Of a DNA stretch of 64,000 nt, positions 9,780-21,789 are shown piece after piece. The stretch is from Limanda limanda (taxonomy: Eukaryota > Chordata > Actinopteri > Pleuronectiformes > Pleuronectidae): contig NC_083656.1 of NCBI RefSeq assembly GCF_963576545.1, forward strand, positions 7,506,311 through 7,570,310, written 5' to 3'. The notes under the pieces were generated by a model. It was given only the letters and a program-made list of their open reading frames with translations. It did no database searches and was not told the origin of the DNA. The position numbers and the translations under genes are program-made. Position 1 is the first letter of the stretch. Each line of letters opens with the position of its first letter.

Positions 9780-10428
9780 TAAAAAACATTTATTAGAATA
9801 ATGTCTTTCATCTTTGCAACATCAAAGACATCAAAGGAATCTATGGCCACTGACTACATACAGATACAACAACCTCTCGCTTTGATGTTTTAATTGTGTA
9901 TCCAATACCTTGGAGGTTGGTGAAAGCGAAGTAAGGAGCTGCATTTGGGGGGGGATCTTTTTTTTTATATTTAATTTTTGACATCTTGTTAAAAATGATG
10001 GACAATGTTGAATATATCTGTGTATAACTTTTAGCCTGAAGTGATGTTTTGTCAAACCAAGAGTTTAAAAATTCCTACTGTGACTGATAAAAGTGTCAAT
10101 TTAGCACATTTGAGAAAATGGGTGCAGCAAATATTTGGAATTTTTGCTTTAAAAGTAGAATGAACTTTTTCAACAATATCTAAATAGTTGACGGGTAATT
10201 TTCTGTTGGTCGACTTATCAATTAATTTATTAAAAGCTAATTTTCTCGTTTATTAGAATAATGTCTTTCATCTTTGCAACATCAAAGGCATCAAAGGAAC
10301 CTATGGCCACTGACTTTATACAGATACAACAACCTCTCGCTTTGATGTTTTCATTGTGTATCCAATGCCTTGGAGGTCGGTGAAAGCGAAGTAAGGAGCT
10401 GCATTTGGGGGGGGATTTTCTCTGTACA
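9780..10428 (+). repeat. Compound direct repeat upstream of the intact connexin
   Basis: A block beginning TTTATTAGAATAATGTCTTT at about 9790 and ending in a G-run near 9950 recurs from about 10252 to 10420 with few changes. Between them sits a truncated copy (B, 9994-10246) of the 8799 repeat. No coding potential. Confidence 0.7.
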
Positions 10429-10591
10429 TTTTATATACTGTTAATGCTAGGCTTGGTAACAATGGAAAAGCTAGAGGAGGCTACACTTTAAAAAAGGCAA
10501 CCGCTACGTCCCATACATCCCATCAGCCCACAAAACTGAATTGTTCTTACCAGATATTGTTCTTGTCTTTTACTGGTATTTTGCTGTCAGG

Positions 10592-10708
10592 AGACCTAAA
10601 TAAATTGTGAATATTAATGTGGATAGTAGTTAAAAAGTAAACCATTTCTGCTCTCTCCCCAGGTGAGTAACAGGAGGTGTTTGTCGCTGTAGCTTCTGTG
10701 CCACTACC
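10592..10708 (+). other. gjc1: Connexin 5' intron end and 5' UTR
   Basis: Homology with the two pseudocopies starts at GAGACCTAAATAAATT (about 10592). A pyrimidine tract and CTCTCCCCAG end an intron near 10662. About 47 bases of leader precede the ATG at 10709. Connexin genes typically carry a noncoding first exon and a single coding exon. The first exon was not located. Confidence 0.6.
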
Positions 10709-12079
10709 ATGAGCTGGAGTTTCCTGACTCGTCTGCTGGAAGAAATCCACAACCACTCCACGTCTGTGGGCAAGATCTGGCTCACCATCCTCGTTGTTTT
10801 CCGCATTGTGCTGACGGCTGTAGGAGGAGAGTCCATCTACTATGATGATGGCAAGTTCGTCTGTAACACGGGTCAACCGGGCTGTGAGAACGTCTGCTAC
10901 AACGCCTTCGCTCCGCTATCGCACGTCCGCTTCTGGGTCTTCCAAATCATCCTGGTGGCCACGCCTTCACTCCTGTACCTGGGCTACGCGGTCAACAAGA
11001 TTGCTCGGGCAGAGGAGCGGGCTGGCAGTGGGGGAGTTAGTGGATCATCACGGAGGAAACCCCAGAAGCTTAACCTTGGGGGAAGAATGCAGCACAGAGG
11101 TATTGAAGAGGCTGAGGACAACCAAGAGGAAGACCCGATGATCTATGAAATGACAGAGGTGGTGAGCGATGCTGCAGCAAAAGGAGACAGTGGCGAAGAA
11201 CAAGTAAAGGTCAAGGCGCGGCATGTTGGTCGCCAGCGTATCAAAGAAGATGGGCTAATGTGTATTTACGTGTTTCAGCTCTTGGCCAGCGCTTTGCTGG
11301 AGGTTGCCTTCCTGTGCGGTCAGTACTTCCTGTATGGATTTGAAGTACCTCCGACCTACATGTGCTCTAAACTTCCCTGCCCTCACAGTGTGGACTGCTT
11401 TGTGTCTCGCCCCACTGAGAAAACTATCTTTCTCCTCGTCATGTATGTCGTCTCCATGCTCTGTCTGGCTCTCAAATTATGGGAGATGCTTTACTTGGGC
11501 ATCGGCACCATCTGTGAGATTGTACGCACCCGCCAGGTGCAGCTCCCCGATGGAGAGTTGTACGGACTGTCACATGACCATGGAGCTATGAAAGAGGCCG
11601 GATTGGGCGGAAGGGATTATCACAGCTACCCTTATTCTTGGAATGCATCAACAGATCAACCAGGGTACAACATTGCAATTAAGCCTTCTATGGTATCTAC
11701 AAAGAACCACGACAAACCACTGCTCATCACCGACATGGCTAATGCTAAGATGGCATGCCGACAGAACCACGTAAACAATGCCCAAGAGGAGCTTCAGCAC
11801 TTCTCCAGAAATGAAGATGACTTGGGCAGAGAGGGGATGGAGGATGCCTCCAGATGTGTCATCAGTCCAGCTCAGAAAAAGCTGGAGGCCGAGTGTCCGG
11901 CCTACCAGCACCTTCAGAGCCACAATGATAATAACCACAGCATTCCTCACCGCGATCGTAAACACCAGCAGGTCCACAAACACACCTCCAGCAAGGCAGA
12001 GGCAGACAGTGGCAGCAGCATCAGCATCAACAGTAGTAACAGCAAATACGGAGTGGTGAAGGGTTCCCTGTTTATCTGA
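10709..12079 (+). CDS. gjc1: Gap junction gamma-1-type connexin (Cx45/Cx43.4 family), intact
   Basis: A four-pass plasma-membrane protein that assembles six to a hemichannel and docks across cells to form gap junctions. It is a single 456-codon exon. The N-terminus [24 protein letters not shown] is typical of GJC1. The first extracellular loop has C52, C59 and C63 (CX6CX3C) and the second has C219, C224 and C230 (CX4CX5C), all needed for docking. An acidic cytoplasmic loop of about 85 residues lies between TM2 and TM3. The long tail ends GSLFI, a hydrophobic C-terminus comparable to the PDZ-binding SVWI I recall for mammalian Cx45. At 456 aa it is longer than mammalian Cx45 (about 396 aa). 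It is the only unbroken one of the three copies here. DBF4B and ADAM11 downstream support the GJC1 assignment. Which teleost ohnologue it is cannot be told from this window. Confidence 0.93.
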   Translation: MSWSFLTRLLEEIHNHSTSVGKIWLTILVVFRIVLTAVGGESIYYDDGKFVCNTGQPGCENVCYNAFAPLSHVRFWVFQIILVATPSLLYLGYAVNKIARAEERAGSGGVSGSSRRKPQKLNLGGRMQHRGIEEAEDNQEEDPMIYEMTEVVSDAAAKGDSGEEQVKVKARHVGRQRIKEDGLMCIYVFQLLASALLEVAFLCGQYFLYGFEVPPTYMCSKLPCPHSVDCFVSRPTEKTIFLLVMYVVSMLCLALKLWEMLYLGIGTICEIVRTRQVQLPDGELYGLSHDHGAMKEAGLGGRDYHSYPYSWNASTDQPGYNIAIKPSMVSTKNHDKPLLITDMANAKMACRQNHVNNAQEELQHFSRNEDDLGREGMEDASRCVISPAQKKLEAECPAYQHLQSHNDNNHSIPHRDRKHQQVHKHTSSKAEADSGSSISINSSNSKYGVVKGSLFI

Positions 12080-12203
12080 AGGACAGGCTTTGACTTTATG
12101 TTTTTCCTAAAATCAGTTTGTTTTTTTTTTACTCCTCAGATCAACACATATTTACATATGTATATCTTGTATTAAATTGTACACTTAACGCAAGTCTATT
12201 CCA

Positions 12204-12209
12204 AATAAA
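12204..12209 (+). promoter_or_regulatory. gjc1: Poly(A) signal of connexin gene
   Basis: AATAAA lies 125 bp after the stop codon, in a 3' UTR conserved with copy 1 (AATAAA near 1944). Confidence 0.5.
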
Positions 12210-12398
12210 ATTGGGTGTTAACAATTATCAGCTTGTGCTTTACAATTGTATTTTTATCTTCAGGATTACAATTTGTTTAAGTCTCTCTGGAGGATGTTCA
12301 TGTCGACTTCAATTTAGTATGGATATAAAGTGCAGAGGCAGCTTTACTGAAACCTATGGTGCCTTATGTAAACAGCCAAAGAGCTGCTACCCACTGAC

Positions 12399-13495
12399 AT
12401 TGGCTAAATTGACAGTTTTTCTTGTTTTCTCTTTAATATATTGTTAAATCTATGTTAGGCAAAGTTTAATGACCATAATTTGTTGTTCGTAGTATTTTTG
12501 TTGGCCTGTTGCTTTTAGACACGTGATGTTTGTGCCATGAAGGTTTTCTCAACCTTTCTTTAATCTGGCATCTGGCCTGGGTTTTTACATTTTTTGTATT
12601 TGTCTGAAAACTTCCTTGTTATTGATACATACTTCACTTTCAGATTTTCACATTGAAATGCCATGAAGCCCAGCATTGTTTAATTTTGTCAAAAGTAGTT
12701 TTATGATGCATGTTTTGAATAAAAACTTTATATTTGTCTCACATTGTGACAGTGTTGTCGTCATTAAAGCTTGTAAAACCTTAAACAAATTAATAAATTG
12801 AATCCATTTGAACATATAGATTACAGATGATAAGTAGAGACAGTTGAAGGTGCCACTTTCTTCACAGGGATGACTGTGTGTACAGGCACACTGCCCTCTG
12901 CTGGATGGGGAGGATAAGATTTCTTTTTTTTCTTGAGTGAGGCTCAAGAGTATTTACATTATCACATTTTACCCCCTGTTGAAGGAGCAAACTGATATAA
13001 TTATATATATGTATGAGAGAGAAGTTAAAAAAAAATGGCTAAGTCACATAAGAACAACCTATTGTCTGTTCCATTGTTTAACCATCTCTGTAACTGAGTC
13101 AGAATGAATCGCACTCGATAACCATCTCAGCAAGCAAGTGTTGAAACTGACAGGGAAGTTGCTGCTTGATACACCATCATTTCGAAAACAATAGTGCAAC
13201 CCATACAAACCAGAATTGAGTATATGCCTATTAGAGGCTTTTCTGATTTATGTTTTTTAGGCATATTGCATATAGTTGCCCAATTTTATCCATTTTACCT
13301 GATATGTTAATCTTATTTTCAGGTCCTAAATGACAAAAGTATGAACGTGTGTCAAATAAAAGTCACTTTTATTACTATAGAAATTATTTCATGATAGGAA
13401 AAAAAGTAATTCATTCAGATATTAAAATAAAATAAAAGGTCGTGGAAATAGTTAATAAGTAATAAGATTAACTAGTGGCAAATAAATTAAATTAA
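12399..13495 (+). repeat. 3' flank of intact connexin, duplicated at 5735-6772
   Basis: Partner of the 5735 block. Compared with copies 1 and 2, the intact gene lacks the ~180-bp segment seen at 2141-2314, so CCCACTGAC is joined directly to ATTGGCTAAATT. No gene inside. Confidence 0.75.
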
Positions 13496-13529
13496 TACAA
13501 ATGCAGTCTGCTGCTTGTTTCCATGTGAT

Positions 13530-13937
13530 GTCCTGAGGCTGCCCCCTAAATAAAATCTTTATTATCCTTCAAGGGCAAATTGATGTACAACCAGCAATCA
13601 GTGCAAGACAAAAATAAACCAATATATACAATGTAAATAAAACACAATATAAAAACCTTATAGACTAAGCAGCAGGGGAATATGAGCTTTAAATAAATGT
13701 ATTGATAAGTCGACCAACATAAAATTACCCGTCAACTATTTAGATGTTCAAGAAACATTTCATTCTACTTATAAAGCAACAATTCCAAATGTTTGCTGCA
13801 CCCATTTTCTCAAATGTGCTGATTTGACACTTTTTTCAGTCACAGTAGGATTTTAAATTCTTGGTTTGACAAAACATCACTTCAGGCTAAAAGTTACGCA
13901 CCGATATAATCAACATTGTCCATCATTTTTAACAAGA
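13530..13937 (-). repeat. Dispersed repeat, copy C (inverted)
   Basis: The reverse complement of 8799-9265: GTCCTGAGGCTGCCCC, then the ATTATCCTTCAAGGGC tail, and finally CATTGTCCATCATTTTTAAC, followed by a run of about 14 C. With copy A it forms an inverted pair around the intact connexin gene. Confidence 0.7.
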
Positions 13938-13939
13938 TG

Positions 13940-14780
13940 TCCCCCCCCCCCCATACAATCAGCCCATAGACTGTATGGAATCAGCTGCGCAGACCGGATG
14001 TGACGAGCTCCTCGAACGCAGCGCTGTACCGGAAGTGATCCGCACTCTACGTTGACGTCTCCAGTGTTTTTAAAAAAGCGGCGGTTGCTCCTCCACCTAT
14101 TCATGAACCACTTGCTGCCGTTTCTCTGGCTCAGCTCCTCGGAAAGGTCCCACGACGGAAGTGCCTTGTTGTTGTTTCCCCCCACAACCCGGACAACGTG
14201 GAAGCTCTCTCCCCCCAGACGACCGATCCCCGTAACGAAGCAGCCAAACGCCATTTTTGTGGAGGAAAGCCCAGCTAGCATAGGTGGGCTAATGCTAACC
14301 AGCCGCAGCTAAGTGTGCTAGCTCAGGAGCGAGGTGCAGAGCTAGTGCGTGTTGTTGTCACGCTGCGTGTGTTTCCTGCACAACTTTAATCACTGGCGAA
14401 AACCCTTAAGTCAATCGTACCTTTGAGAAGTCTTTAAACTTTATTATGAGCAGTAGACCTTTGTTTTACTTTCACTTAATTAAGTTAGTTATATCATATT
14501 TTGACCAAACAGAGGAGATTAGAACAGAAGTTAGAAATAATAAGAAAAGCAGCTGTTGTGTAAGTGTTGCTAGACTCTTAATATCAGGTTCTTATTTTGA
14601 AATGTTTATATAAAATGTAATAGAATTGTAAATCCTGCTACTTTTTACAATCCTGTCTGTCTTTGCAGGTCAGTTTTACCATTTAATTAATATGTTGATC
14701 GTCAATTCTGTTTTCTCTTGTTTACGCAGGATCCTGGTGCTTTACAGTAGAGCTGTGAGCTCCTTCTCTGCCCCAGGATC
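13940..14780 (+). promoter_or_regulatory. dbf4b: Probable DBF4B promoter and 5' UTR region
   Basis: CpG-bearing, GC-rich sequence at about 13990-14330, unlike the AT-rich repeats before it. A splice acceptor (TTTACGCAG, about 14721-14729) opens the exon that holds the start codon, and an in-frame TAG near 14748 rules out an earlier start in that exon. A noncoding first exon is inferred near 14000-14400 but its donor was not fixed. Short frames on both strands here show no domain. Confidence 0.45.
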
Positions 14781-17700
14781 ATGCAGCAGTATGCAGAGGA
14801 GAGAGGCCTTCTGGGAAAACTGTGTCCTGGGGACAAGAAGCTCGAGGGGAAGAACTTCTATTTGGACAACTTGAAGAAACGTGCAACAGCTCTGCTTTTG
14901 GAGGCCATATCTCTTTTAGGAGGGGTGAGTTTGTTTCAAGATTGTGCGCCTGTCTGATCAAATGAAATATCCAATCTGACAGCATGCCAACACGTATTGG
15001 TTTCTAAACCAAGTTAAAATGTTTCAACATTAAAGTAGAAACTAATGAGTCGATGTCTGTTTCTCCTCCTGCTGAAGAAAATCGAGAGTTTTCTACACAA
15101 GGATGTGAGCTTTGTTGTGACTGGAAGCCAAGAGGGTCTGCAAGAGGAGAGGAGTGGGGTGACCAAGGGACGGGAGAAGGCAACAAATGAAGAAACCCAA
15201 CAAAAACCCAAGAGTGTCCTCATCAGCGAGAAACAGCAACCAGTAACTCCTCGACCGACGGTACTGAACATCAGGCACATACGTGTCCAAAACCTTTTTA
15301 CATCCACTGATCAGGCTCGCAGGAGTGTCAAAATTCATTACTTAAATATTATCATGGTGATTTAAGCTGAAAATTGCAAATGAAAATAATTGAACACCTA
15401 AAAGGCTGCTGTTTAATACTAAACCCTGCATGTTTTTGCGTTTCCAGGCATGTGGCAGCCGAGGGAAAGCTCTGCTTGAAAAGGCCATTCGCAACAATGT
15501 AAGTCAATGCAGTCAAAACATGTTTTAATCTAGTAGATCTTCAGGCTGTATCTTTTATTTTGTGGGTATTGGTGATGTTGCACTGAAGAGAGACGTGGTT
15601 TGTGATTCTGATGATTCTGTTTTGCAGGAGCGACTGCAGGCGAACAGTGTTCTGGCCAGTGCCCGTTCGTGGGGAGTGAAGATTTTGTTTGTGGACGGTA
15701 TCCTTTTTGTAATAACTTTAATACAAAGATGGATTCCACATAAGAGAGTTAAATGTCTGTGTTCAAATATGTACTGCTGTGAGGCCCTTCTCACAGCAGG
15801 TGGCACCCTCCAAGTGTTTTGTCCTTACTGTGTGTCTTACTAATAGAGGCTGAAGAATTCGGCTGTGCACCAACACAGAGCTGTCACATTCTTGAAGCAC
15901 AAAACCGTGTTTGTATTGTTCCTTAATGTGGTGTCAGATGTGATTTTGTACCTGAAACAACTGACACGAGAGAGTTTCAACGTGAGGCACAGGAGACCTG
16001 AGGTAAGATTTCACTTAAAAAACATCCAGACATAACAGTTCAATATAAAGAAGTCAAGTAAGTAAAGTAAGTGAGTCGATAAAAAAGGCTTAAGGTTTTG
16101 AAGATTGGCGTTCAATTAAATCAGCGTCCATGAAAAGGAGTAATGAATAAGTAATACAAAAACTACTATGACATAATGCACATCTGCATTTGTTCTTTAA
16201 TATTAATGAGTCCTTTCTTTATTGCAGCGGACTTACGCCAAACCACAAAGTTCTCCTGTTGTCAAAGGTTGGTTTATGTTTTGTGTTTACTTTCCAAATA
16301 TTCTGATTCTGTTGGTGTAAATGTTTGAATTAATGTCATTGTTTTTTTGTGTTCTCCTCCTCTTCCCCTGGCACACAGCTGCAGCTTTAAGAACTCCATA
16401 CCTTAAAATCGAAGACTCCAGCAGGTGAGTTTCAGTCAGTGAAGTTTCTGTTGGTTTATTTTCTCCCAAGAAAGGAGTGACTTTAATTCAAGTGCAAAGT
16501 TATAGAGGAGAAATGTGCTTAAGGTTTGCCTCAGTCCATATAGTGGTTGTTTAGTATCAGATTCAGTTCCTTTTTTTGCAGTTGAATCATAGTGACAGTG
16601 AAACTACAGTCACCTGTCACTGTTTCTACCCATCATACCCCACTGGGTTCTATTTGTGGCGGTTTGCATTTCAGCCCAGGCGATTTTCCTAATGGAACCT
16701 GTTAAGAAGTCCTATCATGTAATGTGACAAGGCCCCCTGCCCTCCAGTTGATGCCTCTCTCCAGGAGCCTTGTGCTCAGGCGGATACGATGTCTACTCGA
16801 TGAGACATTGCAGGCGTCACTGCCAGTTCCTCCAGGGGGACCTCTCTCTGTGCGAACAGGTCTTTTCATTTGCCCTCTCATTTCAGTTAATTGAAGTGCT
16901 CTGGCTAATGTTTAGACCCTGGCAATGAGAAACTGAACCCGTGACATCTGAAAGGGTTGAACAGCAGGGCAGCAGGGGTCAATCTCAGATGTGTTCTCTC
17001 ATTTGCAGAGTTGCAAAGTATGAAATAATACCCATGTGAGAGTTTGATAATAATCATAGTCGTAATAATATTATGATGAATTCAAATAGGCAGTCTTTTT
17101 TAATTCTTTTTATTTTACTAACTTACTTTTTGTCATCTAACCAGGAAATACAAACCCCTGCATATGCAGTCTACCACCTTCCCATCGCTTTGCTACTCGG
17201 GCCGATTCAGTCCCTTTGATCTTGCTCCTCCTCGATTTGAAAATCCGACAGAAGAAGGAGAAAGTAAAACGAGGTTTGTTCAGCTGTGGTGGAGTCGATA
17301 TTTCAGAGCTACAGACAATTTTTAAGTTTCAAGTTCAACAACTGATTTCTCACAAATGTTGTTTTATTCTTTGTTAATTAGGGAGACGAAAAAAGTTGAA
17401 AGCAGCATTCAGGACAAATCCCAAACGCCGCTCCCCTGTAACCCTGCACCGTGGCGTCCGCGCAAAAAGGAAACCGCGTACTGCGAATGCTGTCATCAAC
17501 CCTTCACCAATCTGGAGGAGGTGGAAATCTTTTGAGTCTTTTCTTATTAGTATTTGATAGATTTGCAAACATCGTGTGCACAGTCTTTGACATAATCTTT
17601 GATCGGGTCTTTGCAGCACTTACAGTCGGATCAGCACCGTATGTTTGTGCTGGATCCCTCCAACTACACTGTGGTTGATCAACTTGTGGCTGAGATGCTC

Positions 17701-19319
17701 CCAGGATTCAACCCTAGTCCACCTGAACAACCAGAAGAAACAGAGTGAGTTTGATGATTACGTTGTAATGTTGGAATGCAGTGATGCTTTTGCTGTTTGG
17801 TTTTTCACTAGAAAACAGTGTCTTTCTATAGTTTGATCATTTTTCATGTCTTCCTCCTAGACCACCAAGTCTGCAGCTCATCCAGGACGTCTGTGAACTG
17901 GAGCCTCTCACTGATGGCGAGACGGAACTTGCCATTCAGGCCCTGCGCAGACAAAGTTCATCGTCCATAATCATCTCCAGTTCTACCGCGGGTCGTCTTA
18001 CCATTGACCCTGGCAGCCCATCGCTAGGAGTTCTGTTTCCCGTCGCAAGACCAGCCACACCACCTGCTGACATCCAGCCTTTCACTCCAGCTGAGTGCCA
18101 GCTCCCGGATATCCAGCCCCAGGTTTTGAGCCCTGTCATGCCTCTATTGGATGTTCAACCACAATACCACGCCTCACCCAGCCAGCAGCCATCCTCTTGT
18201 CCTGATACCCCTGATACTCCATCCGTTGACCCTTACTCTCTGCCCCCTGTCCTCAGCCCTCAAATCCCTTCCTGCATTATGGAGCTGCACAGCCCGTACT
18301 CCGAGCCGCCTGTCCTCAGTCCTCAACAGTACATCGAAGAGGAAACTCTGGAAGTCAGTGAAAGGGATACTGCGGAGAGTTTTTCGGACTCTGTCTCAGC
18401 TGTCACGGTTCCCATCACCGTCTCCCTCCCTTACACTGCAGCTGAGACAAATGCAGAGGTGGAAGATGGTTGTTTAGCATTGAGTGGGATCATATTTTCT
18501 GGCAGTGGTTCGGTGTGTGATAAACTGGTGTCATGTCGATCCCAGTCATTGCCTCGACAGTCAGCTACAGCTCCAAACCACAAAAAACGCTGTCGCTCAG
18601 CCAGCCCCGAATGTAACCGCAGCAAAAGGAGTAGGATTACAGCGAAATGTAACTGGACTGAACAAGGGTTGATATCTATAAAACCAGAACGTGACATTAG
18701 GCCAAAGTGTGGGGGGTATTCATTATTTGACAAGGCCTCTTGTCAGATAACACAGTGTCCTCGACAGCAGGTCTCTTCTTCATGCACGGGGGAAAAACTT
18801 GATTCTTCAACATTTTGTGTTCCAACTGTGCAGAATTTTCCATGGGAACCGAGTCAAACTGACATTTTGGGTCAAAGTAACGCACGTGTAACAACTCCTT
18901 CAAATACAAAGACTTTTGAACCACAGCTTCAGCTCCACTATGGAGAATCTCTCAGTGCGTTTTCCAGCCAAGACTCTCAGCGTTCACTATCCCACTCTAC
19001 CTCCGTGTGCATCGAGTCGGCCCTCATCCCTGACTTGGCTGCGCTCTCTCCATCGTCATCTGACTCTGACTGGGAGTGTGACCTGCTGTCACGGCTGGGC
19101 CCGGCCTCGGCGACACCTCTTTTGCCCTCTGAGCAGAGCTGTGTTGTCGACAACGAGCTCCTCCATAAGCCGTGCAAGTGGATGCAAGACACCAGCTACG
19201 AGTCACGTCTGCACACGGCCCTCCAGCCGGCGACCCCATCGACCTCACTGTGTGGGGAGGAAATGGACCCATCAGTGTTTTCCAGGACTGTGATACAGAT
19301 TGTTCAAGTTCAGCACTGA
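14781..19319 (+). CDS. dbf4b: DBF4-type zinc finger protein, CDC7 kinase regulatory subunit B
   Basis: It activates CDC7 kinase, which phosphorylates MCM proteins at replication origins in the nucleus. The coding exons read 14781-14924, 15078-15260, 15448-15498, 15628-15697, 15938-16002, 16228-16267, 16379-16424, 17145-17273, 17382-17520, 17617-17744 and 17861-19319, giving 817 codons. The N-terminal BRCT-like motif N spans about residues 20-135 (GKNFYLDNL, SRGKALLEKAI, ARSWGVKILFVD). Motif M follows as RTPYLKIEDSSRKYKPL (about 189-205), then the DBF4 zinc finger with C277, C280, H290 and H296 (YCECC ... HLQSDQH). The last exon encodes a ~485-residue Ser/Pro-rich tail without a recognised domain. 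AIRN, ARSWGV and LKIEDSSRK resemble DBF4B more than DBF4, and ADAM11 next door agrees. The exon 2 donor (GTACTG) is weak. Confidence 0.9.
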
Positions 19320-19463
19320 CTATTAATCTGGTGATTGTTCCAGAAAACTAGAAGAACCACCACTGGGAGCAGTAAGTGTCGGACTCTGCAGCTGCTTATT
19401 CCACCTCGAGGAACAATGTGCAGCACTTAAGCTCTTCAAAATAAACCACTGACGTGTACATTC

Positions 19464-19469
19464 AATAAA
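19464..19469 (+). promoter_or_regulatory. dbf4b: Poly(A) signal of DBF4B
   Basis: AATAAA (in TTCAATAAATATTT) about 145 bp after the DBF4B stop. A further AATAAA lies near 20097. Confidence 0.5.
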
Positions 19470-21320
19470 TATTTAAAATTGAGTGCAAACTAAAAGGTAA
19501 CGCTCAACTGTTTTTAGGTCGTGCACATTTGTATTATTGGTTGTAGTAGATGCATAGTGGATCCTGCATCCTCGCATGCATTTAAAGAGCTTCCATTATC
19601 ATGCTTACTCTCAACCTGTAATTCTCCTTGTGCACAGAACACGAGCAGTTTCTGTATATTGTGCTGACTGCAGCGTTTCAGCAGCAATGTCCGGGAACAC
19701 ACGTTGGTACTGAGAATTTAACGAGGCTTTTCTGAATGGGGGCATTACTCAATTACTGTAAGTGCTGCATCTGGATCAGATCCCGATTGCACCGGCGTAG
19801 ATGGTCAAACGGGCGAGAGGAGGCCTCGCACAAGGTGCAAGACAAACTGTCTAATTAATGTGAAACGACTTTTCCTCCCTTCTGAAGGTGGGCCAAAGAA
19901 CCTGTTCCGCTGTAGTGCACTGCAGCTACAGGAGCTTTATTATCCTCACTTCTCGGTGTAGGAAATTTAAGGTCGCGTGCCATTAAAGACTCACCACAGC
20001 TCATCATAGCTGACAAAACTCAAATCGAATGTCACCAAGAAATCTCACCCAGTTCTCGTGGGGGAAATGTGAAGTGAAACCTTGTGTGGTGTTTTTAAAT
20101 AAACGTTTTTAACCTTAAACAGTTCCTGCTGCGTGTCTCATAACAAGTTGTTGCTTCAGGAACATTGCAGCTGTGCTGAACATATTTCTTCCTGTGAATA
20201 AATGCTGAGGGTGCTCCTAGAGTAAGGGAGGCAAGGATGGAGCAAGGGCAACAGCGAGGTCGATGTGTTCTGTTTGGCTCCTCATCCCGGCGTCCAGCTG
20301 ACACTAACAATATTTGATATCTAATCTCGGTGCCGTGTTGCGTAACCTCGTAACTTTCTAGATTTGTTGGACTGACAGGATCCTTTGTTGTGAGCAGCAC
20401 TGGACAAAACCACGCTGCTTGTCACAGGAGGAGGGAGAACAACAACAGCCTTTAACTTTGCAGACTTCCTGGCTGCTGTGTGCTGAATAGACTTTGTTGA
20501 TAAGTAGAGGGAAGTGTGGGGAAGTACGTCTGCTGAGGGTGTAGCTGCCAACAGGGAGTTGAGTGTTGGTGAGATACAAAGCTCAAAATCTCAAATATTC
20601 CGGTCAAAGTATTTGGCTCCTCTGCCCACTGACTCCCGTTGGACAATGATGCCTTGCAGTCGAACGTCTGTGGTGATGGATTACAGTCTGGAGCAGAGAA
20701 TCAGATACATTTTCAAATTATACATTGTTCAGAATCTCAAGCTTGGTGGTCATCCTCTGAGACAAGGAGACAGTGGATCGAGAGGAGAATGGGAGAAAAA
20801 CATTCACCAGAAGTCACCAGGGTCAGACCGCTGCTCACTGATATTCATGTATGCGCCTGTTGATAAGATGTTGAAGAAGAGTTTATGACTTTGTGCAAGA
20901 GGCCGGTGGAGTCGTTACATTTTAATCTTTCGCTCCAATGTTTCTGAACACGTTAACTCGAGAAAGCCACTCAAGTTGGTACAAATGTTCACTTGGACTC
21001 AAAGATGAACTGGTAAGATGTCCAAGGTCATAGTGACCTCATGAATCTGGAGAAGTGTATGAAGAATGAAACTGCACTGGTTTGGCAGTTATTCTGTAAC
21101 AAACCCTCAGTTGGGTTATATTTAAAAGGAAAAAAAGATTTATGAGCATCCGATTAATTTAAAGGAGTTAAAGAAATAGTGATTTATTTTGCATGAAGAT
21201 ATTAAACATAGGAAGATAAAATACAGTTTTTCAGTTTAGTTTTTAAATCATCAGAGGTGCGCCTGTCGACCCCCATGTGCTCTTTGGTCCAAGATAAACG
21301 ACTCCTTGCAGCCTCCAGGA
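19470..21320. other. Intergenic between DBF4B and ADAM11
   Basis: No gene, RNA or clear mobile element recognised. Short frames have no domain or plausible splice context. Confidence 0.5.
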
Positions 21321-21329
21321 ACACAGGAG

Positions 21330-21765
21330 TGGGTGTGTGTGTCCTTGTACTTATTTGTGAGGATCATTTTGAGCATAGTCCCTACAGAGTGAGGACATTT
21401 TGGGAAAGTTATAACATTTTGGCAGGTCCTCACTTTTTGAGGGTTAAGGTAATTAGGGTTAGGCTTTTAATTTGGGTGGTTAAAGCTAGGTGCTACAGGA
21501 TACATTATGCCAATGAGTGTCTACACTAAGATACATGTAGATGTACAAAAGTGTGTGTGCATGTCTTTCTATAATTATGAGGGCTTATTTTGGTTCAATA
21601 CCATCAATGTGGGGATATTTTGGTTGGTCCTCATAAATTCAAGTGCTTTTATGGTAGATGTTAGAGTAATAATTAGGGGCTATGGTTAGGGTTAGTTTTG
21701 TTGGTTAGGGTTTGCCTATGGGGCTGGGGAATCAGTATGCCAATGAGTGTCCTCAGAACTATAGA
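21330..21765 (+). repeat. Two diverged copies of a fish-type repeat
   Basis: Words recur about 230 bp apart: GTCCTTGTACTTATTTGTGAGG/GTCTTTCTATAATTATGAGG, CATTTTGG, TGG(T/C)AGGTCCTCA, TTAGGGTTAG, and ATGCCAATGAGTGTC at about 21508 and 21738. The first copy runs about 21335-21525 and the second 21555-21755. Noncoding. Confidence 0.6.
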
Positions 21766-21789
21766 GAGATGTGTGTGTTTGTGTGTGGG

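Noticed and set aside
13910..14312. Overlapping 86- and 123-aa frames as small genes
   Set aside because: They lie in a GC-rich promoter-like region on opposite strands, with no domain or splice support.
21660..21720. TTAGGG words as an interstitial telomere
   Set aside because: Only two or three isolated TTAGGGTTAG words occur, inside a dispersed repeat; there is no array.
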